Positions 43,200 to 54,720 of a stretch of 64,000 bases of DNA are shown here, piece by piece. A program made the translations under genes and the position numbers. The DNA is taken from contig JAJGOT010000113.1 of the NCBI GenBank assembly GCA_022457155.1, positions 868,001 to 932,000 on the forward strand, given 5' to 3'. The first letter of the stretch is position 1. Each line of letters starts with the position of its first letter. Source of the stretch: Cladopsammia gracilis. Taxonomy: Eukaryota; Cnidaria; Anthozoa; Scleractinia; Dendrophylliidae. Below the pieces are notes generated by a model, which was given only the letters and a program-made list of their open reading frames with translations, did no database searches and was not told the DNA's origin.

Positions 43200-43705
43200 C
43201 AAAGGGGACAGACCTCAAATAAATGTGGCTACTAAATATATCTTAATTTCGTAACTGTTCATCAGTAGGATGCCCAAAATGCGTGCAATTCCACAATTGG
43301 TTTCGGCTCCATTAAATCCTATACCAATTGCAGAACATTTTAGGAGGAGCCACCCACAGTGTGAGCACAGTTACTGCCAAGACATAATTATTAGTAAGGA
43401 AAACAACGCAAAATAAATGTAGTACGTTAAATAACGAACTAAGCACACACGTCAACTAAATAAGCTCACACGTCAACTAAATAAGCTAAGCACGCGCACA
43501 ACTTAAGGAAAATTGCGCGCGCGCACCTGCATTAACCTAAATAGAAGCAATATAGAAATTAAATAGGGGCGCGAGGATGATATAAAGGATCTAAAATAAC
43601 AAAGGATACGGCGGCGTTTCTCAATTCTGGATTGCTTGTCTAATTTCCCGTAGTGTAGTGCCATACTTCTCAATGATAGCACCGTGGCGTTTGAAGAATT
43701 TAGTA
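43200..43705. other. Foreign block inside one array unit
   Basis: Other units run directly from TTTCAATGTCAATATATGAG into the next segment; here about 0.5 kb intervenes. On the minus strand it shows KFFKRHGAIIEKYGTTLREI followed by a stop, a phrase that looks like a coding remnant of another repeat. No terminal repeats found. Confidence 0.5.
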
Positions 43706-44108
43706 AATGAGTTGTATTTAAATAATAGTCTGCTGTTTTGCACAATTTTCCCATTTTGATGGTGAAATCGGACGTCGGATTCAAAACCGGCAACTGAGGT
43801 TATAAGACAGATGGTTTTTTTTTCATCACTTTTGAGACGGTTTTTCCTTAATACCCGCTGTAATTCTTAACAGTTATGCAAATGTGAAATTCTGTTTGTG
43901 TTTGGGTTGAAAGCGGGATGAATATTTTAAAACAATCTAGAACCAGTTTTACTTTTAATTTTACAGTTATTTAAATATAAAAGTTTGCCCAAACAATGAA
44001 ATCAAACAACCAATCTTAAAATATTCAGCGTCAATGTGTGAATACCGCTTTTATAAATTTCGTGCTCAGTCATATTTTCTAGACAAACCAACCTTGTTTA
44101 CGTTTTAG

Positions 44109-44330
44109 GAAAAATCCACCAAAATCTACAAATACAAGAAACCATTCGGCCAAGGTTTCGTTGTCTAATTTGAGCGAAAGAACTGTTTTGCGATGATACT
44201 TTAGCAAAACGATGATCTTTTTAATAAGCGGTGAAGCCGTTGTTAACCAGTTTAAGGGACAGTGTCACGACAATTTGGTGTCATTTCAAAAAGAAAAATG
44301 TTTTTTCTTATAAGCAAAAAACGAATAATA
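44109..44330 (+). pseudogene. Array module A, copy 4 (diverged)
   Basis: Retains the GTTTACGTTTTAG acceptor and KSTNTRN-type reading, but with more substitutions and altered T runs. Its downstream part resembles the B tail with stops. Confidence 0.4.
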
Positions 44331-45450
44331 ATCGTCAGGTTTTGCGAAAAATTACCATCCCGGTGTACGAAAACCGTTGAGGAGTGTCTGTCGTCATTAA
44401 CAGACTGGATCTGAATGAATTACATTTTCGTTTACAAAATGGGATAGAACAGACTAGATTGGTTCCTTTTTTCCAAGAATTGGTTTATTAACTTTCTCTT
44501 TGTGTTAAAGTAATATTTTGTAAATAAGTAAAGATATTGTAGCATGGTTTTGACCAAAAAAGGTAAAAATCTCCGTGACACGGTCCCTTAAAGAGCGAAG
44601 CAGATAGCAAATCACGCATGCGTGGGTCGTCTTAAACTGTGTGTGTCTTTAAATGTAAAAGAAAACATCACAGAAACACTGTACAACCGGCGAGTTTGGA
44701 TGAGGTTGATGATGATTTTTCTTAAGCTGTGAAGCAGTCGTTAACTTAAAGGGGCATTGTCACTTGGATTTTAAGAACATTTATTTTTAATATTTCAAGC
44801 AATTCTATGCACGACCTGTCGTGCTTAATGGAGCATGGGGATGCCGACTATCAACTATCGGGTAGTACTAATCCGTTTGATGGATGATTCAGCTGCCTGA
44901 CTTGATATGTGCTGCTATATGTCTCCTTTCTTTGATGTACCTTATTGGTACTAATTTTCGCGGGCACTTAATTTCGCGAAAAAAAGGTCGGCATATTTCG
45001 CGGCATATTTCATATTTTCGCGATTTGGGTGCAAAATTATTTTCTTAGGGAATTAATTTTCGCGAAAATGAAAAAAAAAAAAAGCAAAACACATTTTATT
45101 TCGAGAATTTTATTATTATTTTACACTTCTTAGCTTATTGCTGAAAATCATCAACTCATAACAAAACCAAACTATAGAAACCGCATCGTGTACCATAGGC
45201 ATAGTCAGAGACATTATCCTTATGCTTAACGTTCTTTGTAATTAAATAATTATACATAATTACATTGTAGCCGTGAATTATACTAGAGCTATGTGTACCA
45301 TTGGCATAAAGTTCTTGATCCTCTAATCAATTTCTAGGGCAAGCTCGGTGTCAGTGAACAGGTGTATCTATGTTTATCATCTGTAGGCATGCCATAGAGC
45401 TTTTACACGTTATACACAATACGTAGACATGTGTTTCTTCATTAAATTAA

Positions 45451-46372
45451 CCCTATTCAGACTGGGGGGGGGCTTTTCGAACCCCCCCTCCAGTAAAATT
45501 GTAATAACTCTTACACCGAAATAGCTATGAGGCTGAAATTTTCTGACTTTTCCTAGAATTTAACTAGGGACATTTTGGTATCCATAACATGTCAGTGTGA
45601 TTAACCATGTTGCCATGGCAACCGGTTTTTGACACATAGGTTTTCAAAATATTAAAAAATGGTGAATTTTTTATTTTAAGATCTTGTTTTTTGACTTATA
45701 GTGCATTTTCTTATTAGAATAGTTTTTTCTTGGGACTAGTTCTTGAAAAACACCAAAAATTTTTAACTTCAAATATTTGGGGGGGAGGGGTAGGTAAATT
45801 TTTGCTCACTTTTACTTATAGAGAAAAATTTTGTACTATTCATTAAATAACGCTTCTAAGTTCATTGTTTGGATAATAGACATTAGTTTGATACGTGTTT
45901 TACACATTCTGATCCTTTTCTCTTTTAGATATTTTTTAAATTTTAATTTAAACGAAAAAAAAGGAAATCCAAGATGGCGGATCCAAGATGGCGGATCCAA
46001 GATGGCGGACAATAATTTCAAAATAATAGTTTTATCACCTTTTTTTGCCTTTTCTCGCTTTACAAGTGTGTCCTTGTTTGTATTTATTATGTTTTAATAT
46101 TAAAGAGATTATTTTACAGTTATATTTGATATTTTAAGTATCTGGATGGAAAAATATCAAAGAAACGTCGGAAAAACAAAAATTACGTCACTGTGACGTC
46201 ATAATTGGATGTGGCAGGTCAAAACTGAGTGTGAGGTTTCCTTGTATGGAGATAAACATTGTGTGAAAATTTCATGGTCCTAGCCTTACTGGTTCCAGAG
46301 ATATGAAGGGGGGGTCCGAGGAGCCCCCCCCCCCAGTCACAGATTGCCTAAAAAAGCCCAGTCTGAATAGGG
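45451..46372. mobile_element. Nested element with CCCTATTCAGACTGGG ends
   Basis: Perfect 16-base inverted ends CCCTATTCAGACTGGG / CCCAGTCTGAATAGGG. TTAA precedes the left end, and TAAA (a possible decayed TTAA) follows the right. CCC...GGG termini plus TTAA suggest piggyBac origin. G and C runs lie just inside each end. No transposase ORF. Confidence 0.7.
45972..46009. repeat. Three tandem CCAAGATGGCGGAT units
   Basis: Three copies of a 14-15-base unit whose core AAGATGGCGG is the consensus of the YY1 zinc-finger protein. Lies inside the nested element. Confidence 0.75.
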
Positions 46373-46863
46373 TAAAGAAAACAAGAAATATAGGAGGTAT
46401 TAAATTTCGCGACATTAAAGTTCGCGGGAATTTTTTTTCGCGTCGCTTTAAGTTCGCGATTTTTTTTAAATCGCGAAAATCGCGAAATTAAAGCTACGCG
46501 AAAATTAGTACCAATAAGGTATGCTCAAGAGATCAACTTGATAGGTTTATCACATTATAATTTAGCTCCAGCATTGTGGAATGTTTGACAATTTGGTACG
46601 CAGATGATTCCTTGATATTGTCTGTCCGATAGTTAAGCTTTGCAAATGATTGTACTCAAATGAAAATTTCCTCATTGGTCATTGTTTTTACCTCTCTAGT
46701 TACAATTTTCTCTTCAAATTTTCCTTTGATTGAAACCCTTTTCAAGTCATTTATATTATATTTAATGACGGAGTTACATATGGAAACATTTCGTATGTAA
46801 CATTCATAAATTAATGTAGTTTCGTTATTTTTAATGGCTTTGCTTTTGTTTTTTGGAATGCAG

Positions 46864-46916
46864 GGAAAGTCCAATATTTATCAAGTATCGCTGTACAATT
46901 GACAAGACGCCTTGTG
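46864..46916 (+). other. Candidate 53-nt exon in R2
   Basis: Flanked by a pyrimidine-rich TGCTTTTGTTTTTTGGAATG CAG acceptor and a GTAAGTATTTC donor. Frame 2 reads ESPIFIKYRCTIDKTPC. R1 keeps the same length and reading (ESPGFIKCDYTIEKTRC), but its acceptor reads GAG. It is on the same strand as the array modules, so could once have been an exon of the same gene. Confidence 0.35.
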
Positions 46917-47065
46917 GTAAGTATTTCATTTCCGTGTAGCTAGTTTATTATAGGAGTATGTGGAAAATTCCGTACGAACGCCGATGGGAAATATAAACCA
47001 AATAATGACAAAATAGATCATTTGTGTTTTGTATCAGGGCTGATTCTGCGTTACCTGGAGCTGCA

Positions 47066-49465
47066 GCCACGCAATCAACTTCCATTCTTGTAATCCTGCA
47101 ATTTTTCTTCAAACTACTGCTTCTGTTTTTCTCTATAGACTCTTTTAATCCAATTTAGTTATATATTTGGTGGCATTTGGTGATATATCATGGAAATAAA
47201 GTAAACGCAATTTAGTTATTTCGGCAGGACAGTGTTCTTTTAATCGGGCGCAGAATTGTATTGTAAACCGTATGTAACCGTGACATCATGTAACAAAATA
47301 GTTCAAACTAAGCTTACATCGACAATGTTATTGATCACCTCAAACTCTCTTTTCCCTTTCTTTAGAACCTAACGCTTTAAATAATACCAATAATACCAAG
47401 TGTTCTCAAGGCAACTAGTTCATTTTTACAACAGACTGGAGAAACATTAAAACTCATCGTAAAGGATATTAGCCAAGCGTGCTTCCACAAGTATTCATCT
47501 CTACACCGATCGATTTCCAAAGGTCACATCGCCAGAAATAGCGGACATGTTCACCGCGCGTGCGCGAGTTTCAGTGGCAATATGGCCGCCAAACACTAGA
47601 AGGCTTTGTATGGCAGAAATAAAACAAAATCAAATTGGCTTGCTTTTAGCTTACCTGGAATATTTGCCGCATTCCGGGTAAATTTATGAACATCTTTTCA
47701 AGTGTTTTTGTAAGCTTGATTTTCCCCACAATTGTTACTGGCCCTGCTTTTCAACAAAACATATTTCCGAAGCTTCGCTCATACAATGCTCTCTATTTTA
47801 GAAGCCATTAATGCCGATTTTCACTCAAAACGGGATTTCGAGGCACCATAGTTCGTAAAGTGATGGGGGTAGCCAACTTGCCGCAATCGTCTGAGAAGAA
47901 GCACCGACTGAACTGACGATCATCGCATTCTCACTTTCTACGATGGTTCCTTCGCCCTGCTTTTTGCTTTCAAAAATCGTTCAGAGCTGTAAAAATCATT
48001 TCCACCAACAGTCCACGCTAAAGTCTTGAAGTTCGCTGTCTTCGAACTGCGATATTTGGGCACAGAATGCTCCAAATTTTGCTGCAAATCCCTCATTTAA
48101 AAGCTTAAGTCTTGTTGTTTTCAACTGAGAGCGAATTATTTCGGTCAGTGGTTTCTATATGGGCCTGAATACGCTTTATTTAACACAACCATTTTTGTCG
48201 CACCGAAGCCGCACCAAACGAATTTGAGCCCGTAGGGTGGAACAGCGGTGTATACCAATGAAGTGACATCGCAGTGTAAGACGCACGAAAATTCGCTGCT
48301 CCAATGTCCCTGATTTCTGGCGATGAACTTGCTGGAATTGCAAGTCAGCGATCTGACATAAGCAAGGGTAATATATATAGATAGGCTTAGCCTAACAGCG
48401 GAGCTCTCTGAACAGAAAACTGACGATAAGCTTAACTAAGGTGAAAGGTCGTAAGTCGGAAGCACAGGAACTAAGATTGACGGCCGTACTATTTTTCAAT
48501 TTTAGCAATTCTCACAAACAGTATTATGCGATCGTCTGCACACTCCATTTAGACTATACAAAAGCTTTGTCGGTCTAGAAAAACTAGTTTGACTAAATTC
48601 CGAATAAAATACACCTGTAGCGTATCGAAAATTGCCCGAGAAACGAATTTAGAAATAAAAATTGTCAAAAAAACATAGATATCTTTCCGTAAGGCGCGAC
48701 GCGAGTGAAGTTAGAACTATAAAATCCAAGTCTTGTTTTGTTTACATAAAATCACTTTTCAACCTTTGTAATGAATGAACAAAAACATAACAATGGATAA
48801 CAAAATCTTGTTTTGAAAATTTTATTCAAATATCCATTATTCCATTATAATTAGCGCATCGAGAAGCTGTCCCTGATGAAATTCAAGCTATCAATGCGAC
48901 TGATTTGAGCACGTTTTATAAAGATTTCTCCAAAACTAATGAAAACACAAAGAAAAAAACAATCACAAATTGATTTCAACATTGAAAATGTAATTTCTTT
49001 CACCTTTAAGTCCCGGAATTCTTTAAAATTCCACTTCTTCGGTTCTGACTTCCGAAGAAGTAATATTGCCCCGCATTGATACAAACGTATGAAGTTCCTC
49101 GAAGCAAGATTTGATCCCTTAAAGCTCCTCTTTTTCCATTAAAGCGGTTTCTGAGTATTCTTTAAAGCTTCCTCTTCCATTTTGAATATTTTAGATGTGT
49201 GTTATTACTCTGATAAGACTTATAAGACGAAACTACGGTTTTGAAACCAAGCACTTGGGCGACGTCGTACGTGCCCGCCATCTAGCCCTGCGCGACGTCG
49301 CGCCCGCGATTTAACCCTGCATGAGGTCAAGCCCGCGAAACATTCCGCTAGCCATGACCATGAAAAATGACGGCCACGGTTCTATGAGAATGGAAGTCCG
49401 CGAGAGCTCCGCTGTAAAATATCCTTTTTTCCAAATTATCCATCCAAACAAGAACTCTGCGAGTA
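47066..49465. other. Long non-coding stretch
   Basis: No gene supported. TCGCCAGAAAT at about 47,528 and its complement ATTTCTGGCGA at about 48,313 hint at a decayed inverted-repeat element about 0.8 kb long. CpG-richer around 47.5 and 48.2 kb. Confidence 0.35.
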
Positions 49466-49985
49466 CTATGATTGGGCTGTTAAGGATATCTTCACTCCTT
49501 TTACTTCAAACTCTTCGAACTCTTCAAGAGAACTAACTTCAGTCAATACACACGTCCCACATGGATCATTCATTCCTGTACGATCTCTACTATGTGAATC
49601 AAACACTTTGAATACACCATCCCTTGTCTCAAAAATAGCGACTGTATAAATTATTGTTGTCAAAATAAATGGCTTATAATGAATTATCACGTAACAACGA
49701 TTCAAAAGCCTCAAACAAAAGTAAACAACACTCTTCTATTATACTGTCATTTTAAATAATGTACATTTCCATAATAGCTTTCACTATACTCAAATAAATT
49801 GAAAGTTAACTCTCCGATACAAACATCAGGAACTTCAGTTACCATAAGGCATTCTTTTTGTGTTAAATTAGAAAGATAAGTATACAACTCATTACCAAAA
49901 TTCGTAATTTCAACAAGATCTGACGCACATGTTATCATGCGACTAAAATTATACAATATACAGGGACCGCGCAGCATATTTTCGA
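49466..49985 (-). pseudogene. Cysteine-peptidase-like fragment (herpes-tegument/C76- or OTU-like fold)
   Basis: Two minus-strand frames in N-to-C order. 49,977-49,747 has GNELYTYL, TEVPDV and FEYSESYYGNVHYL; 49,714-49,466 has YTVAIFETRDGVFKVFDSHS then RDRTGM and GTCVLTEVSSLEEFEEF. The FDSHSR motif supplies the Asp-x-His part of a catalytic triad, as in tegument-type deubiquitinases and OTU-like peptidases that cnidarian genomes carry in many mobile elements. The upstream segment with the catalytic Cys is not found, and a frameshift separates the parts, so it is dead. The family assignment is from motif layout only. Confidence 0.55.
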
Positions 49986-50229
49986 TTGGGTGCCATAGGT
50001 TGTAGCGCGCGCCGCAGGCGTTAGCCGTCTAGGGGTGTCCGGGGTCATGCTCCCCCGGAAATGTTTTATAATAAATGCTCCCAGAATGGCTAATAATGCA
50101 TCCCAATATACCAGACGCAGTGAATGATTTTATTATTTATCAGGCTAATAAATACCACCAAATTTGAACTACAATAACAAAACATCGAACACAAGGAAAA
50201 TCCCAATAACTACTTTTTAGCACATTGAC
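49986..50229. other. Non-coding, repeat-like
   Basis: Contains GGGGTGTCCGGGGTCATGCT CCCCCGGAAAT, close in style to GGGAGTCTGGGGGCATGTCC TCCAGGAAT near 55,200, likely shared hAT 3' sequence. Confidence 0.4.
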
Positions 50230-50880
50230 AAATCTAAATCCGAGTAAATTTACCAAAGTTGCGAAAACGGTTTTAATTTCGTTGGACAAATTCATTCGCA
50301 ACATCTAGAAGCCGAATTTTATCTGTTCTTGCCTTGTGGGTATGCAATAAAGCCACATAATTAAAGCGTTGTTGGTTCATGTTCGCACGCAACCCCACGT
50401 TTTCACTCTCCTTGCCATGGAGAACGACCTTTCACCTGTAGCACTTGTTGCAGGATTCACCAACAGGAGTTTACAAATTACAATAACCTCACTTATCATG
50501 TGTCTCTCATGATCAGCAAGACTCTTATCCGCTTTCAAAACATCGGCAAAGCAATTAATCTGTTCATCCTTGATCAAAACTTTCAAAATTTCGAGTTGGG
50601 AAAACAAATATCCAGTTCTTACATCGTCAGCATAATTTTCTTTCATGAAGTCCATTTGTGAGGATACGTCTTGCGAGTTCAAAACACCTATCTACATTTC
50701 TTGAATCAGTTTTTGACTCCCTGATGTAACATTGCTTTGTATTTATTATATTTGAAGCCCGCAAGACGTTCAAATCACGTTTACCGCTTATTTCACCGAT
50801 TTTTATCTCGTTAATGCGCATGTGCATTAAACGAGATTTCGGAATCAGTACGAAAAAAGGGACAAAAGTTGTTAACAAAG
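50230..50880 (-). pseudogene. hAT transposase C-terminal region with dimerisation motif
   Basis: Minus-strand frames NVDRCFELARRILTN (50,878-50,627), then QMDFMKENYADDVRTG and ICKLLLVNPATSATGERSFS then MARRVKTWG (50,682-50,377). The motif L-x-NPATSATGERSFS is the hallmark of the hAT C-terminal dimerisation region. A shifted frame continues with FNYVALLHTHKARTDKIRLL. Frameshifts show it is inactive. The upstream catalytic part is absent. Confidence 0.8.
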
Positions 50881-51382
50881 GTTTCTTTGTTAAATTTTGT
50901 GGACTTTTGTCCGGGGGGTTCTTCTTTCTTCTTTATAGAAGCTATATTAGGGCATTGAGGATATGGTTGGTTAAAGCGGTTAGGATTTCAAGAAGGGCGT
51001 CACATACCGTCACTAAAATTTTTGAGGAATACCCCCGGTCCTATTGTTAATTTCCCTAGGGTATTGAAATGTCAAGAACTTGTCATGTCTTACGTTACGT
51101 CACCACAAAGGTATTACAGTTCTTATTAAGTTTCGATATCTCACATTAGGTATCAATCTTTCAAATTTGTTTTTAAGTTTATGTGTCCTAGACTTTCTAC
51201 GCTAGACGTACGGATGTGTCGAAGACGTTCCATGCTCTTTGCGTCTTATGCTTTATAAATTTCACGTTGTATCTTTGTCCGCTTTTTTAGGTTTATAGCA
51301 GAGTTGTTTTTCAACTATTCTAGAGCTATGACCTCAATCATCGCCTGACAGATTGTTTCTTATCTGGGATTTATTGTAGTAG
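50881..51382. other. Non-coding stretch
   Basis: Nothing recognised. Confidence 0.35.
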
Positions 51383-51775
51383 GTAGTATGTGCCCTTGGA
51401 CAGCGCAGTGATTGAGTTTGTGGCTTAGTCCTGGACGGCCCGAGTTCGAATCTCCATAAAGTCCTCTTTTTTTTTCCTTTTTTCGAACTGGACATTATGA
51501 AAGTGATGTACTTTTTTTTTCGTTCGTAAAAAATCCTTACGTTTAATTTAAAAAAATATATATATCGAACTGTGTCAGTGTGAAAACGTAAGCTTACGGC
51601 AATATTGCGTTACGCGTTACGCGTTAGCATTTCTTCTTCTCGGGTTGGTTCTTAGGAGCCTTTGATTAGATATAATTTTAAGCTTATGTTTCTCTGTAAA
51701 AGCACTCAAATCACTTGGGAATCAATGCTGCAATGAGTTAAAGGAGCAACGAGTTCAAGCTGTGTACAGCTTCTT
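51383..51775 (+). mobile_element. tRNA-derived SINE, plus strand, second copy
   Basis: Near-identical to 36,163-36,545, from GTAGGTAGTATGTGCCC through GGACAGCGCAGTGATTGAG, CCCGAGTTCGAATCTCC and TTAGGAGCC to AGCTGTGTACAGCTTC. Less decayed than the split copy at 12.6-13.1 kb. Confidence 0.8.
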
Positions 51776-52254
51776 GTTTTTTCTGAAATCAAAAACGTGA
51801 CCGTAAAATTAAATCAGATAAATTGCCGCTTTTACACTCCATGTGGTGTAGCACTCAAAGAAAACAAAGTGCTTGCAGTCTAAACGAACGTCTCTGTAAC
51901 AGGCTATTCTCTTCTAAAAATCAGATCGCACTCGAAAACAAAAAACTCAGGAAATTTATCACTTATCTCCGGTTATTAACGCTAATTATTCGAGATAATC
52001 TTTTCTTCGCAGTCATTATGAAATATATTTCATTTCGTTATTTCAATTCATTTCGTAGATATTTAATAGAATTGCTGTCCAAAACTCCCAAACAGACATC
52101 GTAAGAAACATATTAGGTTTGTTATATCTTTAAAAACACCATTTTGCACCACAATCTGTAACCCCAGGACCCCATTTACAGGACGCCATTACAGGACCCC
52201 ATTGATAACAGTGTTTTTTGAATACTGATGGGTTTTATCCTGTTTAAATATTCG

Positions 52255-52310
<56 letters not shown>

Positions 52311-53172
52311 AAAATATTTCCGATGTAATGACGCCCATGATACCTATTTTCTAATTCTTACGCATCCAAGTGATCACAATTGTATACTCTTTAAACAAGA
52401 TTCAAGACTTTCTAACTACCACAAAAATCGTCTACCGATCTACAAACTAGCAATTTCATTCACACTCGAAGACGAACAGTCGAAAGCCATTTTTCACCGC
52501 ATATTGTCAGCCATCATATCGCTACACCACCTGCGTTTTTAAAAACATGTCACTGTCAAATTTTATCGTTAAAACCACTTTGATCAGATATCCCATCTAC
52601 AAATGAAATGGAAATAACATTCTGTACCCCAGCAAGGCATTCGACTCTAAAACTACCGCCGGTGTATCCTAGTGCTACTGCCAATTTGGCTTACCACAGT
52701 TACGAGGTAATTACAGTTACATGGAAACCACGCCTTAGTAATAATCAAATAATAAATGCGCTGTCAATTTAACATATCTTCCCACCTGAAAGTTTATATT
52801 TTCATATAACCAATAATAAATGTTCACCTCTCATAATTATACAGTAGTATACAAAACAGCTCAAATTTTATAATACACAGTAGCCAGCAGATACACTTCG
52901 ACTCGAATAGCGCGCTTGACGATGCGCAACCCAAAATACCGCTCCTCCAAACCACGAACCTATCCCCAGACCATTTATAGAATATTTCACATAACTCTTC
53001 ACGTGATTAGTAACATAGGGAACCCACGCGTTTATTTGGAATGATCGTAGAATAAAGTTACAAATGGACTTAAAGTTACAAATGGACTTATGTGATGGAC
53101 TTATGTTTCAATCCAAAATGTGCTGTTGCTTTTGTGCTGTTGAATGACAAGTGTTGAATAACTGAAATCAAC
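51776..53172. other. Non-coding stretch
   Basis: Short open frames without motifs, and an ATT microsatellite. Confidence 0.35.
52256..52309. repeat. (ATT)n microsatellite
   Basis: About 53 bases of pure ATT. Confidence 0.95.
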
Positions 53173-53655
<483 letters not shown>

Positions 53656-53662
53656 CAGGCAT

Positions 53663-54720
53663 ATATGGCCGGTAACCGGTCAAGGTGTTGAAAACACTAA
53701 ATGGCCGGCAGTTCTATATTCTCACTAAATTTCACAAAATCGAAAAATTCCAGCTAATCTAAACTATCATATGTCGATTTAGAAAAGTCAAGCGATCCTG
53801 AAATGCTTTATAGATCTCAAGTCTAGGGTTTAGTTTACGCTGGGCTCAGAAGACGAAACCATGTTTTGTGACACTTAGAACTTTTTTCAGCTAGACTGCC
53901 GGTCAAGGTTTTCAAAACACTTTATGGCCGGCAGTTCTATTTTTTCAGTAAATTTCACAAAATCGAAAAAATCCAGCCATTCTGAACTATCATATGTGTC
54001 ATATGTCGTGATCCTGATCAAACGAGCCGGTTTTGTAGGATTTCTAGATCACGAAACCATGTTTTGTGACACTTAGAACTTTTTTCAGCTCGACTGCCGG
54101 TCAAGGTTTTCAAAACACTAAATGGCCGGCAGTTCTATGACTTCTATATTCTCAGTAAATTTCACAAAATAAAAATTCCGGCTAATCTAAACTATCATAT
54201 GTCGATTTAGAAAAGTCAGCGACCTTGAAATGCTTTATAGATCTCAAGTCTAGTGTTTGGTTTACGCTGGGCTCAGAAGACGAAACCATGTTTTGTGACA
54301 CTTGGAACTTTTTTCAGCTCGACTGCAAAAACATGGTTTCGTGATATAGAAATCCCACAAAACCGGCTCGTTTGATCAGGATCACGACATATGATAGTTC
54401 AGAATGGCTGGATTTTTTCGATTTTGTGAAATTTACTGAAAAAATAGAACTGCCGGCCATAAAATGTTTTGAAAACCTTGACCGGCAGTCGAGCTGAAAA
54501 AAGTTCTAAGTGTCACAAAACATGGTTTCGTCTTCTAAGCCCAGCGTAAACCAAACACTAGACTTGAGATCCATAAAGCATTTCAAGATCGCTTGACTTT
54601 TCTAAATCGACATATGATAGTTTAGATTAGCTGGAATTTTTCGATTTGTGAAATTTACTGAGAATATAGAACTGCCGGCCATTTAGTGTTTTCAACACCT
54701 TGACCGGTTACCGGCCATAT
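53663..54720. mobile_element. Foldback element with GGCCGGCAGTTCTAT subrepeats
   Basis: Ends ATATGGCCGGTAACCGGTCA then AGGTGTTGAAAACACTAAAT are exact complements at 53,663 and 54,720, and the arms stay complementary almost to the middle (about 54,325). The left arm contains three direct subrepeats of about 205-225 bases, starting near 53,672, 53,899 and 54,104, and the right arm contains two. 1.06 kb, no ORF. Immediately adjacent to the CT palindrome, with GTGGCT/AGCCAC complementary flanks. Confidence 0.8.

Larger units (their letters stand above)
36546..44720 (+). repeat. Tandem array of about 1.77-kb units with exon-like modules
   Basis: Module A (acceptor GTTTACGTTTTAG, starts at 37,818, 39,582, 41,836 and 44,109) and module B (acceptor CTTATTAACTTTCAG, starts at 38,283, 40,531 and 42,301) alternate. 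Spacing is 1,764-1,770 bases once two insertions are allowed for: an extra A/B chimeric module at 40,047, and a foreign block of about 0.5 kb at 43,200-43,705. Inner units are nearly identical; the outer ones (36.55-37.4 and 43.7-44.7 kb) are visibly diverged, as expected for an array homogenised by unequal exchange. All splice-like signals and frames are on the plus strand. Confidence 0.9.
44940..46519. mobile_element. TA-flanked DNA element with CCTTATTGG ends
   Basis: Terminal inverted repeats CCTTATTGGTACTAATTTTC then GCG match perfectly at both ends, with TA at 44,938-44,939 and 46,520-46,521. Both ends are rich in TTTCGCG. No transposase; about 0.9 kb of its interior is a second element. 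The homologous R1 segment lacks it. Confidence 0.8.
44800..47065 (+). repeat. Diverged duplicate segment R2, split by a transposon
   Basis: Homologous to R1 at 30,240-30,850, in the same orientation. Split at 44,938-46,521 by the nested elements described next. Confidence 0.7.

Noticed and set aside
43503..43793. 96-codon minus-strand frame in the foreign block
   Set aside because: It spans the junction between the foreign block and normal array DNA; only the short phrase KFFKRHGAIIEKYG in another frame looks protein-derived.
49466..49985. An integrated herpesvirus gene
   Set aside because: Only the peptidase-like motif layout is shared. No other viral gene is near, and such peptidases are common in cnidarian mobile elements.
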